Source of the DNA: Sialis fuliginosa
Lineage: Eukaryota > Arthropoda > Insecta > Megaloptera > Sialidae
Reading direction: 5' to 3'
DNA length: 64,000 nucleotides
Assembly: GCA_961205875.1 (NCBI GenBank)
Contig: OY540812.1
Span: 10,602,001-10,666,000, forward strand
Shown: piece after piece, positions 24,633-35,735 of the stretch
Layout of the letters: every line of letters begins with the position of its first letter
Numbering within the stretch: the stretch's first letter is position 1
Translations under genes and position numbers: made by a program
The notes under the pieces: generated by a model
The model's database searches: none
What the model was told of the DNA's origin: nothing
Seen by the model: the letters and a program-made list of their open reading frames with translations, nothing else

Positions 24633-26015
24633 ATTCGGGCAAGACATACACGAGTGTATGCCATAAGGGTTCCGAAGTACGTACTACGTGAACTGTTTGA
24701 AACCACTTACAGGTGCATTTTTAAGTTAAAGTTAAAATATAAAAAAGTGTCAAGTTCTACTAATTGAGATCTATATTTTGACATACCACATGCCTAGATA
24801 TAAAAAAATAAAAATTTTATGACGCCCCTCCCTATAATTCCAAAATTTAAAATTATATTGTTGACTTTAGTATTTGTCGTTGGTAGTCCCACCAAAGCCT
24901 CGTTACCAATTTTTTTTCAGATTTTTTGAGCCAGTAGTTACAGTGATAGAGTAGGGGGGGACAAAATAAAACACTGCTTTTAGCCCCCTACAGGCGCCAT
25001 TTTTGAGTTAGAAAAGAAATAAAAAATATAGTCATGTTCTACGAATTGAGATGTACATTTTGACATATCACATGCCTAGATATGAAAATAAAAATTTTTA
25101 ATTCTCTTACACCCATCCCTATTATTCCAAAATTTAAAATTATATTGTTGACTTTAGTATTTGTCGTTGGTAGTCCCATCAAAGCCTCGTTACCAATTTT
25201 TTTTCAGATTTTTTGAGCCAGTAGTTACAGAGCTAGAGGGGGGGGGACAAAATAAAACACTGCTTTAAGCCCCCTACAGGTGCCATTTTTGAGTTAGAAA
25301 AAAAATAAAAAATATGGTCATGTTCTACGAATTGAGATGTACATTTTGACATATCACATGCCTAGATATGAAAATAAAATTTTTAAATTCTCTTACAGCC
25401 CTCCCTATTATTCCAAGATTTAAAATTATATTGTTGACTTTAGTATTTGTCGTTGGTAGTCCCACCAAAATATCGTTACCAAATTTTTTTCAGATTTTTT
25501 GAGCCGGTAGTTACAGAGTTAGAGGGGGGGGGACAAAATAAAATACTGCTTTTAACCCCCTCTAGGCGCCATTTTTGAGTTAGAAAAAAAATAAAAAATA
25601 GGGGCATATTCTACTAATTGAGACGTAAATTTTGATATACAATTTTTTTGTTTTTTTGGATTTGCTTTAAAGCCCCCTACAGGCACCATTTTTGATTTAG
25701 AAAAAAAATAAAAAAAAGGGTCAAATTCCGCTTGTTTGGTTATACATTTTAACGTGCCACATGCCTTGGTATAAAAAAAATATTTTTTTTACCTAGCTTT
25801 AGCTCCTTATTGCCCCCCCTGAAAAATTATTTATTCAATAAATTTGTACATATTTTACTAGAGGGTGTCATTTTACATGTTCAGTAAAAATTTCAAGTTT
25901 CTAGCTTATATAGTTTACGAGCTATTTAGCTTTGAGTGAAAAGGACGGACGGACGGACGGACATACGGACGGACGACAAAGCGATATTAATAGGGTTTCT
26001 TCGGAACCCTAAAAA
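24633..26015 (+). repeat. Compound hairpin-ended repeat with GGAC array (type B, long copy)
   Basis: It has the same ends as the copy at 20,737: hairpin CATACACGAGTGTATG (24,645-24,660), GGGTTCCGAAG (24,667-24,677), a GGAC array (about 25,943-25,962, extended to 25,975) and CTTCGGAACCC (25,999-26,009) plus TAAAAA. Internal unit starts lie at about 24,711, 24,991, 25,276, 25,562 and 25,678, so three full units of 280-287 bp plus one short one. Each full unit carries TTGTCGTTGGTAGTCCCACC or a close variant. The two type B copies therefore differ mainly in unit number. Confidence 0.85.
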
Positions 26016-27866
26016 ATGGATATCTGTGGCTCAGATGATGAAAATACTCCTTAACGTACTACACACTTTTATGTCTATTATTTCTAAAAACAAATTGTAT
26101 GAAATTCGACCTATGACTTACGTCCAAAATAGTGGTACGGAACTCCGTTGTAAATCGAGAACTACAAGTATACTAAGAAATGGCTACTAATATATAATAT
26201 AATATAAATATGTATATGTAGGTACTAATAACAGTTCTGGTTATACGCAATTATCTTTTAATTTGCCTGCCTTCAACAAACACTATCGGTAATTATATAT
26301 TTTGAACAGAAATAAACAAACATGTTTTTTTCTTCCTTATTATTTTTATTCTTTGTATATTACATGAACAATTTTGATCGAAAACAGTAATTTTAGTATC
26401 AATAATCTGAAAGTAGAAAGTGTGTACAGTCAAAGCAATTTTATGCAGATAAGTAATGTCCCTACTCCTTGATAAAATCAAAATTTTACCCATAATGATG
26501 TGTTTATTTATGCACATGCTCCTAGACACATAATATACATTCTTGGTTAATTGGGATGGTTGCCAAAATATTGAAACAAAATGAAATTAATGACATATTA
26601 CTCTAACTCTAATAATAGAAGTAATTCCTATGCTGTCATTTATTAAAGAAATAACGTTGTTTTTCGTTGTTATTAATTCTAATGATGATGCCATGAAGGT
26701 TAAAATATATACCGAGATGCATACTAAATATGTTTTTATTATTTTTCTATTTTACACTATGATGAGATCAGTACAAGGTTTGATTTCTTATTGTTCTTTT
26801 ATAAATGTGTTTTTTTTAATTAAAAACAAGGACGGACTGATTAACTATTATAAAAAAAAATACAAGAACGCCGATATGAAATTTTTCTCGGTTTCGGTCT
26901 CAGTCTTGAAACGAGATCAAGAACAAGACGATATTAGTTTAGATTCGGACGAAATCGAGACGATATTATCTACTTAATCCTTAATATATATAAAGCTCAA
27001 CGTCTCTCTGGTCTGTTTGTCTTCCGTTATTGCGCTTATAACTCAAATCAATAATTAAAGTATAATAATATTAAATGATTCCTTATATTATTTCAAAAGT
27101 TCTTTGTTTATTACATACGAATAAATGGAAACAAAAATTTAATTCACTCATTTTCGATCTCGTGTGGTCTCGATCACGTGTACGAGACGAGAATGTCGTA
27201 AAATCCGAGACATCCGTAACTGACCAAATAAAAACGTTTTTAAGTACTATACTATAATTCTTCATTTTAATTTATATGTAAACAAATAATAATAATTTAC
27301 GTATGTGTTTCAATCTACTTTTTTTGCCCTCCAAGAACTACTGTTTTAATGATAAAAAACCTAAAAAATTAATATTGGTACCTACTGATAAAATAAATTA
27401 CATTGTTGGCGCAACGAAAAAACTGAATTCACTTGTTATTCATCTTATTTTGTAAGTAAATATTTTAATGAAATTGCGTTCAGGCACGTGCGAAATATCC
27501 GCTAATTTATTTAAAGTGTAAATTTTTAAACCGTCGAAAAGTATTTTGTAAGTGAAAGTCGTGTAGGAATAACATCAAAATTTCAATTTACACATGAATG
27601 TATTTTCTGCTCCAAGCTATCTTATTTAAAATCTAATTTGATAAAGTTGTATCAATATACATGGGTACTCAATATTTACCCGATACTAGGCATGTATTTT
27701 AAAAGACATGATAGTTGCATATTAAATTAAATATATTCTTATCGTACTTTGTTAAAAATAATATAATAACTTATTTATTAAATATTGAAAAAATTCTCTC
27801 CCCTCTCAGGGTCATGAGAAATATAAAAATATTTTTGTATGTGTTATTAATTCAAAATAAAATATG
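26016..27866. other. Intergenic, no gene recognised
   Basis: AT-rich. The frames at 26,630-26,977 and 27,075-27,265 include stretches rich in GAGACGAGA and GTCTCG words that also occur near 20,105-20,180, so they are probably repeat debris rather than coding. No splice-supported gene seen. Confidence 0.45.
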
Positions 27867-28069
27867 GATCTTGGCTTCTGGGTGTAAGCCGCGTTGATTT
27901 GATCGTATTATCGACCAACGTTTCGTCACACATTGCAGTAGACATCTACAGGGTTTTTCTAAAACTGCACTTTTAGAAAAACCCTGAAGATGTCCACTGC
28001 AATGTGTGACGAAACGTTGGCCGTTAACACGACCAAATCGACGCGGCTTACACCCAGAAGCCAAGATCT
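27867..28069. repeat. Palindromic repeat (203 bp) of the CTGAAGATGTCC family
   Basis: Two arms of about 100 bp are inverted copies: GATCTTGGCTTCTGGGTGTA at the left and its near-complement ending CCAAGATC at the right. They meet at a central hairpin GGGTTTTTCTAAAACTGCACTTTTAGAAAAACCC-like turn. Each arm contains CTGAAGATGTCCACTGCAAT and GACGAAACGTTGGC (or the complement, with changes in the left arm). The downstream AAGCCTCAAGACTTGT also follows the copy at 54,166, so it belongs to the family. Confidence 0.85.
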
Positions 28070-28594
28070 ATATATCAAAATCAAGCCTCAAGACTTGTCA
28101 AAATAAAATAATTGATTTTTTTTTAAATACTCGGTACGGGACACTAATACGCGAGACTCGACTTATTGTTAGCATATTTATTGGAACATTACTGAAATTA
28201 TATTACCTTTAATATGAATAACCGATTTAAAATAGATTATTATTATTATTATGTTCTTAAAATTCGCAAACACTCTTCAAATAGGTTCTGTTTGCAATGT
28301 TTAAAAATAAACTATTATAGTATGTACTACATTAAGCCGAGAAGTAGTCAAAACAAATTAAACATTATCAAGGATTCTTCTGGCGACACGACGATTCAAA
28401 TTAATTTATTGAACAGAGTTCACTCAACTGATACACAAATACATAATTTCTACTTTCATTTTCGAAATTTCTCGTCTTGACATTTTGATCTTAAAATTGT
28501 AAGTAAATAAAAATATATATAGTGTTAACAGGTGATTTATAATTTATGGATATAAATTCTCTTTTTGATGTTACTCATCATTATGAGTTATGAC

Positions 28595-28824
28595 CATAGA
28601 CATAGAGCATGGACCGCACATTCTGTATTAACATAATGGTGTAACATTTCTTCAATAAACCGAGAGAGATGCAGTGGCATTTGGGATATATCTATCTCTT
28701 TTTCTAAGAAGTTATTTATGTGTAAATAAGGACAAGTATATCCCAAACCATTTTTTATCTCTTTCTTTTGACACGACTCTGTTTTCGAGTCAGATGCGTG
28801 GTCCATGCTCTATCTATGTCTATG
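28595..28824. mobile_element. MITE with 8-bp target duplication
   Basis: A 230-bp element has ends CATAGACATAGAGCATGGAC and its inverted counterpart (one 4-bp insertion in the right copy). It is flanked by GTTATGAC at 28,587-28,594 and 28,825-28,832, an exact 8-bp duplication. A second inverted pair, TTTGGGATAT/ATATCCCAAA, lies inside. The small frames read from it are by-products. Confidence 0.85.
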
Positions 28825-28858
28825 GTTATGACCAACATTTTATATTATGCAGTATGCA

Positions 28859-29122
28859 TAGGGTGACCAGGTCTCCGGTTTTGACCCGGAGTCTCAGAGT
28901 TTGCACACTGGATCTCCGGGCTCAGGGTTTGGGTGCAATTTCTTCGGGTTTTCCAAAAAATGACGACTAAAAAAAAAAAAGATCGTCAAAAATAGAGCAG
29001 GGGACATAACAGTGCAGATTATAGTAACAAATTTTATGAAAATAAACATAAAAAGAATAAAATAAAAAAGGGGTCTTCATTTACATCTCAGGGTTTACCA
29101 AAACTAAAATCTGGTTATCCTA
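28859..29122. mobile_element. MITE, TAGGGTGACCAG family, copy 1
   Basis: Ends are TAGGGTGACCAGGTCT and AATCTGGTTATCCTA. Flanking 8-mers AGTATGCA and AGTATGAA agree at 7 of 8 positions. A second copy at 54,542-54,749 shares TTTGACCCGGA, TCTCCGGGCTCAGGGTTT, AATTTTATGAAAATAAA and GGGGTCTTCATTTA. The 8-bp duplication suggests hAT. No coding capacity. Confidence 0.85.
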
Positions 29123-29211
29123 AGTATGAAGTAGACATCTGGGCCAGGACTAACCAAATACAAACACAGGTCATGAACCTACGTTAGATGTATATTATTA
29201 ACTATTAAGAA

Positions 29212-29356
29212 TTGGCAAATAAGACAGCGCTGTAACGTAAATCAATGAAGGTGGTGTCAAAACGCGATGCTGGTTTAAATTCCAGCTTCATTCATTTACA
29301 CGCTTTAAATTATCACGGTTGACACCGCGACATTACAGCGCTGTCTTATTTGCCAA
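29212..29356. mobile_element. Short MITE with 24-bp perfect terminal inverted repeats
   Basis: TTGGCAAATAAGACAGCGCT followed by GTAA at the left is matched exactly by its complement ending TGCCAA at the right. The element is only 145 bp. Inside, AATGAAGGTGGTGTCA and TTGACACCGCGA-like words extend the pairing partly. No clear target duplication. Confidence 0.8.
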
Positions 29357-29826
29357 ATCAGTCATATTTGTTTTTTATAATATACTAGTATCGCCGGTCG
29401 AAATTTGACCAATATTTTACCTGCCTTAACGGCAACATACACACATGATTTTTTTGTGCACATTTATGTCACAGTACCTTTCGAATGATATAAGTTTCAT
29501 TCCACCTCCTTTTATAATAAATACTAAAAAAAAACGTACGACAATTTTCGATGTACACGTATTTAATATATGGATTTTATATATGCATTTTCATTATGAA
29601 TGTAAGACCCTGGATTGGAGCCCATAAAACCATTATTTTCAATGTGATACTAGTATTTCAGTAATTTGAAATTTGTTAAGTATTGATAATATAAGCTTTT
29701 TTGTTCATAACATATTATATTGTTATCTGGTACAAGACGTTATAAATTTTTTAATTACTATTTGAAGTACTTTACTACAATTATTTTCAAGGATAGAAAG
29801 TTAATTATATGTTTTTTTTGTTTCAG

Positions 29827-30992
29827 TTGGTGGCGTTAGGAGTTATATCATTAGCAGTATGGATGATTGTCGATCCATCTTTCTACTTATCGATGACGCA
29901 AGATGAAATGAACTATTATATCGCTCTCTACATATTCTTAGGAGTTGGACTTCTTATGCTGATTGTTGCTTTACTAGGAGGTTGTGGTGCTTTGAAAGAA
30001 TCAAGATGCATGCTTATCTTTGTAAGTATAATTATCGTAATTAATTAAGTCTTTTTAGACCGGTCAATATTTTGTGATCCACAGATAACATCATATCGTC
30101 CCCTACAAGGCAAAGTAGCATAAGCAACGTTTTTCTAATTCCACAGAAGGCACAAAAACTGAATAATATGACCTCAGATGATATAATTTTATGAATAGTA
30201 ATTTTTATTTAATTTGCCTTGTAGAGGATGATATATTGTAATTATAATTCAAATAAATAAAATACCATTTAATATTGTTTTCAGTTCTTCAGCTTCTTAC
30301 TCATAATCGTGGTAGCTGAGGTTGCAGCTGCAGCATGGGCATATTTCAATGCTGATCATTTGGAAACCATAGTTCGTAGCTCTGTCAAGACGACTGTACA
30401 ACAAGAATATGGTGTTGTTGACACCAGAACAATTACATTTGACGCTATTCAGAAAGGAGTAAGTAAACAAATGATAAGAATATCAAAACTTAAAAGAACA
30501 ATTTGAGCTGCATATATATAATAAAAACAAAATAATATAATTTATGTATTATTATTTTTAGTTGCATTGTTGTGGATCCGATGGTCCAGGTGATTGGGCT
30601 GGAAGTGCTTATAACAAAGTTGGTAAAACAAATATTGAACTGGGAATCTCATCGTACATGCAAGTTTACAATATTCCTGAAAGTTGTTGTCAACAGAACA
30701 TTTCTCAAATTCTTTGCAAACAAGCTACAAAAATAGGTGTTGGTGCGAAAATCACCAACATTATTTATGGCAAGGTAAACTTATTTGTACAGCGATTAAC
30801 TTAAGTGTTAATTTTAACATGTATATTTTTATATTTCAGGGTTGCATTGATAAATTAGTAGAGACTGTTCAGTCGCATACACCATACGTACTTGCTATCG
30901 GACTTGGACTTGCAATCTTTCAGTTTCTTGGATTGGTATTCTCGTGTGTTTTATGCTATGCAATTAGAAACGCCGATCGTTATAAAGCTTAA
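29827..30992 (+). CDS. Tetraspanin, 5'-incomplete in this annotation
   Basis: Tetraspanins are four-pass membrane proteins that organise partner receptors and integrins into membrane microdomains. Four exons join in frame: 29827-30021, 30285-30458, 30562-30774 and 30840-30992 (stop at 30990), giving 244 residues. Exon 1 carries the end of the first transmembrane segment and the second (LLMLIVALLGGCGALKESRC, including the small GCGALKES loop). Exon 2 has the third segment and the start of the large loop. Exon 3 has the diagnostic HCCGSDGP plus PESCC. Exon 4 has GCIDKLV, the fourth segment and a short tail ending NADRYKA. All six large-loop cysteines expected of the common type are present. The start codon and cytoplasmic N-terminus lie in an upstream exon I could not find; the ATG at 29,809 lies in the intron's pyrimidine tract and is not the start. 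I cannot assign the subfamily. Confidence 0.95.
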
Positions 30993-33900
30993 AATGCATT
31001 TTGTAAGGTAATTATGTTTTACATATTTTCATCAAATCAAAAGATTTTTTTAGTGAACATTGCTAAGTTTATATTCTTTTAAAATATATAGTTGTGAATT
31101 TTCATTTTATATGTTGTATAAAAAATTATATGAAACTGATATGCTCATAAATTTTAAAGTTTGGAAATCTGCCAATTCTTTTCGTACAACCTGATGTGTG
31201 TAATTTGTTTTTAATACCTAATTGATTTATTATTACATATAATATAATTATTTAAAGGTATTTAGCGACAAAGCCTGAAACAAGAAGCCAGTTCCACCTG
31301 TTAGCTACTACAAAGTGCAAGTAATCAAAAAGTATTGCATTAAATTTCATTTGTACATTCTTCATTATATTTTCATTTGTTTTTATTATCCATTCTACGG
31401 GGAATGGTATATATTGCTCTAAGGTATTTTGGACTACCTTGTTCTACTCACGAATCTCATTTTTATATTAGTGTAGATTTCTCTAATTCCTATATAAAAA
31501 TGGTGGTTTCTTCAATTAATTTTATAAGGAATAATTGAATAAACCTATAGTTCATTTAAATGTGCATTTAAAAATAACACTGTATTGAAAATGTAAAAAT
31601 TGTAAAAAGTTTACAATGTTTTTTTTAAATGTATGTTTAAATATTTTTTTATTAAATAAGTTTACTAATGTATATAAATTAGTATAAGTGGTAATTTTTT
31701 CAGAATTTAATCTTTTCATTATTATTATCTTGATCAGATGATATTTAATAGTAATTTATATAACGTAATATTTTAATGATATTTATATTTTTCAAAGCGT
31801 GGTTACTACCGAATTTACTGTTTCTAAAATGTGATTATCATTTTAATCTAACCATGTTATGAATACTTTATTGTTACCAGTTATATTCCCAATATAAAAA
31901 ACCATATATTTTTTTAATTACGGAAATATCCTATATAATATTCTTATATAATAACTTTATGATAATATATATATAAAGATATAGTATATTCATTACACTT
32001 CGCAAAATATTTTTTTTAACATTATACTCAACGAAATTTGTAACAATATTTACTATATGATCAAATCATTACCTTTAACTGAAATGTCATTCATTCTAAT
32101 AATAAGCAGAGTATATAAAATTTCATATGAAAATAAATTACCATACGTATAATGTGTTCTGATAATCTGAAATAATTTTTTAAATTCAAAACAGACGGAA
32201 ATGTATTGTAATTAATATGTAACAGAGTTTATTATAGATTTGTAATGATCTATTCCTAAGTCATGTATTTTATAAGCTCATAAATTATTTGTATGCTGTA
32301 ACATTTCTGTCCTTTATTGTCTGTATAATTTTAGTTGACGCTACTCGTACACATTGTATTGCTATTATTTAACTGATATCTCTAAATGAAAGATATTAAA
32401 ATTAATAAACAATACTAATGTGTTCCTTTAAATGTTACAGCACCAGAATATGTTATTAATCATATATTATTAACATTCATGCGTACGACTGAAAGTACCA
32501 TGTGCCAACTTAGTAATGTTAAATTTTTTATACAAATCGAAGATTTTTTTACAATTTAATCTATAACGTAGTTTGGTTTGTTATGAGTTTTGATAACTTT
32601 TTAATGCTGTACTTATAATAAATAATATGTAGTAGCAGAGAATATATTTCTCATAATATTGTAAAGTTAATTAGTTTCATTAACAGAGTTTGACAGCATT
32701 TTATATTTTTATGTTATAATAATATTTAAAAATTAATTTAACAATACTTTTGAAATTGTAATTTAAAATTTATTTTTATTTTTAAATGTAAGTTAATTTT
32801 TCAAAAACAGTTGACAATCTCTGTATTTATTTTGTATTTAAAAGAGTCACGTATGTATCCAAAATAAGTCAGAATGCTAAATAACTTAGCAGTCGATGCG
32901 CCAAGAAAGAGACAATTTAATATATAATATTTTATTAAATATAAGAGATTAATATTTGGTGTAGTACAATTAGAATTGTAGTTGTTCATTTTCCAGTCAT
33001 TTAAAAAGATTATATTTACTCTCATGTTTAAGTTTCACTATTTTCAAACCTATTGTTCTTCCCTCCATTTTTGTAAAATAGGCACTTAAATGAATTTTAA
33101 TGAACGTATTGTAGTGTGTGCAAAAAAAATAAATGTCAAATTTTAATAGTAGATTAGGGCAAACTGCCCGCTATATTTTAAAAAATTTCTCTGTTTTTGG
33201 TAATTTTTCAAAAACTTTGCAAACATCACAAGTAAATGATTGATATTAGTGATTAATATTATTTATCTATTTTCAAACTACCTTTGGTGATATTTTCTAT
33301 ATTAGTAAGGTACTATTTTCATCAATAGATCTTTTTATTATTTAATCATAAAAAAAATATTTAATGTAAAGCAAACATTTGTATATTATACTACAAAGTT
33401 TTTGGAATATTCCACATGTGTAGATTTAAACAATTAAATCTGCCCACATTTATGCAATTTATACATATTGCTTCAAGTAATGTACGTACAAATTATCTTT
33501 TTCAACTAGTGTCAAAACAAAATATTTAGTACATGTTAAAAATTTATTGGATTTATTAAATATATATTGCTTATGTGTTATGTTGAATGTATAGCTTTAA
33601 AATGTACTAAAATGATTGAACGTATAATTGTACAGTTTATGAAATATGTAGCTTTAAAAAAAAAGCTATTTCTTTCACAAAGCAGTGTGTACAGAGACAT
33701 CTGTTGCAATATATAAATTTATTTTACATTAATAAATTATTAAATGTTCAAATTATTATGTTAACCAGTATAACTTGTAAAAGATTTAAAATAAATACTA
33801 TATTCCATGTACTCGGCTTATTTTTTTCATTAATTTCAATATTGTGATGATAGGAATAACAAGAACAAAATATTGTTTCTATTTATATTTAAAAATATTA

Positions 33901-35735
33901 AAAAATAGACATTACGGTCTTGATATACAAAGCATTTTACTTACGTAAATATGGTAGTGTTTATAATCTAACCCTTTAACTGCATATTCATAAGTCATTT
34001 TACTGTGTAACTGGGAACTGCAATTGACTTTCATAAGCTGCAAGAAACATGCCACAGCGAAAGGGTTATAAATTAAATTACAAAATAATATTAGTTTACA
34101 AAATAAACAAACTCACATTTATTCCAAGTTAATTTTGATGATATTTATTGTCTATATTAATCTACCATATGTTATTACGATAAGTTTTACATTGTTCACT
34201 AAAAAATATATAATCTTACCTAAATAAGTACATATATCAATACATAGATAGAAAAATAACACAGTTTACGTAAATACATGTCATACAATAATGACATACT
34301 TCAGCAGGTGATATGAAACTGAAGTTTACACTTATCAGTATAAGTATCAATATACAATTCAGTAATCGTAACATTTTTCTATCTACTTAGCATTACGGTA
34401 AAGTCTTTCTTTATGCAGTAGATCCACTCAACAGAAAACAGCATATAAAAAAATCGTACAAAAAGACATAACTTACAATATAAAGTTAAGGATATGTTCC
34501 ATAAAAAAAGCAATGAGATAAAATATTATATTACTGCTTACATGTTTACTAATTGTATGTAAATGTGAAAGTCAGAATGGCACTCTCTCACTACAGATGC
34601 AAGGAAAAAAGACTTGACTGTTCATTAAATTAAACTACGTAGTTATATATATCAAGGATGACCAGTACATCGGCCACAGAATAATTATGGTCAATGGCTA
34701 ACCACTGGCCAAAAGATATGCCCATCCCTAATGTATAACAACCAATTTATTTTATTTTCAATTGAAATAAAAATAAAATTTACTACAATTCATTTCTAAA
34801 TTAATAAACTATAATTTAAAAAAAAATCACTTATTTTAATATTTTATTAAAGAAAAGAACAATAGACAACAAATTGAATTTATAAACACATTACCCTTTT
34901 GCGTTGCGCAGTCGGGGAAAAAATAGTCTCAATTTAAAAATAAAGATTATATAAATAGTAAAAATCACAGCAAATACTAATTTATCATAATGTAAAACAG
35001 CCCTTTTTTGATTTCTCAAATCATTTTCATTCCAAAAAACTACAGTTCAAAAATTTAACGACTAGCTACTAACAATATCAATTCATTTTAAAGCGCAAAA
35101 TTAGAAATTACACATATTTTTAATGTAACTTAATACATAAATTAATACTCTATCATATAATCTGTTGATAGTAACACTGTATTAACACACTTTGAACTCA
35201 AAGGCAACAGAAATATCAAATGTAAAGTCAGTCTACTACGTTTTTATCACTGAACAGTCCGGTAATCCCCCCCCCCCCCCCCTCCCCAGCTTTCTTGACC
35301 AACTAATAATCTAAGGACTAAGGCTTAACACTTCAATCGCTGTTAAAAAAAATTTAGTCCACTAGGTCATCATTTATTTTTTAAAATTCATTCATTTTCT
35401 CCCAATCATTTCTACCAATTCACATTTGATTTCTCCAGCCACGTATTTCAAATATACAATGAGGAGTGAGAAACATGAATCGTTCGTTAAAAACCTTATG
35501 ATAAAAAATTCAGATCAAAATAATACTAATATTAAATATTATAAATGTGTAAAACTAAGTTTTACATAAATTAAAATTTAAATACTATTTTCAATAGTTA
35601 ATTACTGAATATTGAAATATATCACTCGTTTTACATACAGTATAAACTGCATTAAAAGATTTCATATTTTAGAACTTCATAAAATATTGTCGATGCCAAA
35701 ACATCTGCTGCATTTGAATAAATTAAGTACAAACT
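30993..35735. other. Tetraspanin 3' UTR and intergenic
   Basis: Extremely AT-rich, with many AATAAA-like words, so the polyadenylation site of the tetraspanin cannot be chosen. No coding frame beyond chance. A C-run of about 18 bases lies near 35,269-35,286. Confidence 0.5.

Noticed and set aside
4321-26015. GGAC arrays as simple microsatellites only
   Set aside because: In all three cases the array sits at the same place next to the 3' complementary block, so it is a structural part of the repeat.
26630-27265. Charged frames rich in Glu, Asp and Arg
   Set aside because: They come from repeated GAGACGAGA-type words shared with 20,105-20,180, and both strands are open, which suggests repeat debris.
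27852-28212. Frames reading GCKPRRFGRV as a conserved small protein (also at 54,171)
   Set aside because: They are translations of the palindromic repeat in different orientations; similarity is at the DNA level.
29809-29826. ATG at 29,809 as tetraspanin start
   Set aside because: It lies in the pyrimidine tract just before a clean TTTCAG acceptor, and the first transmembrane segment and N-terminal cytoplasmic residues would be missing. The real start is in an upstream exon.
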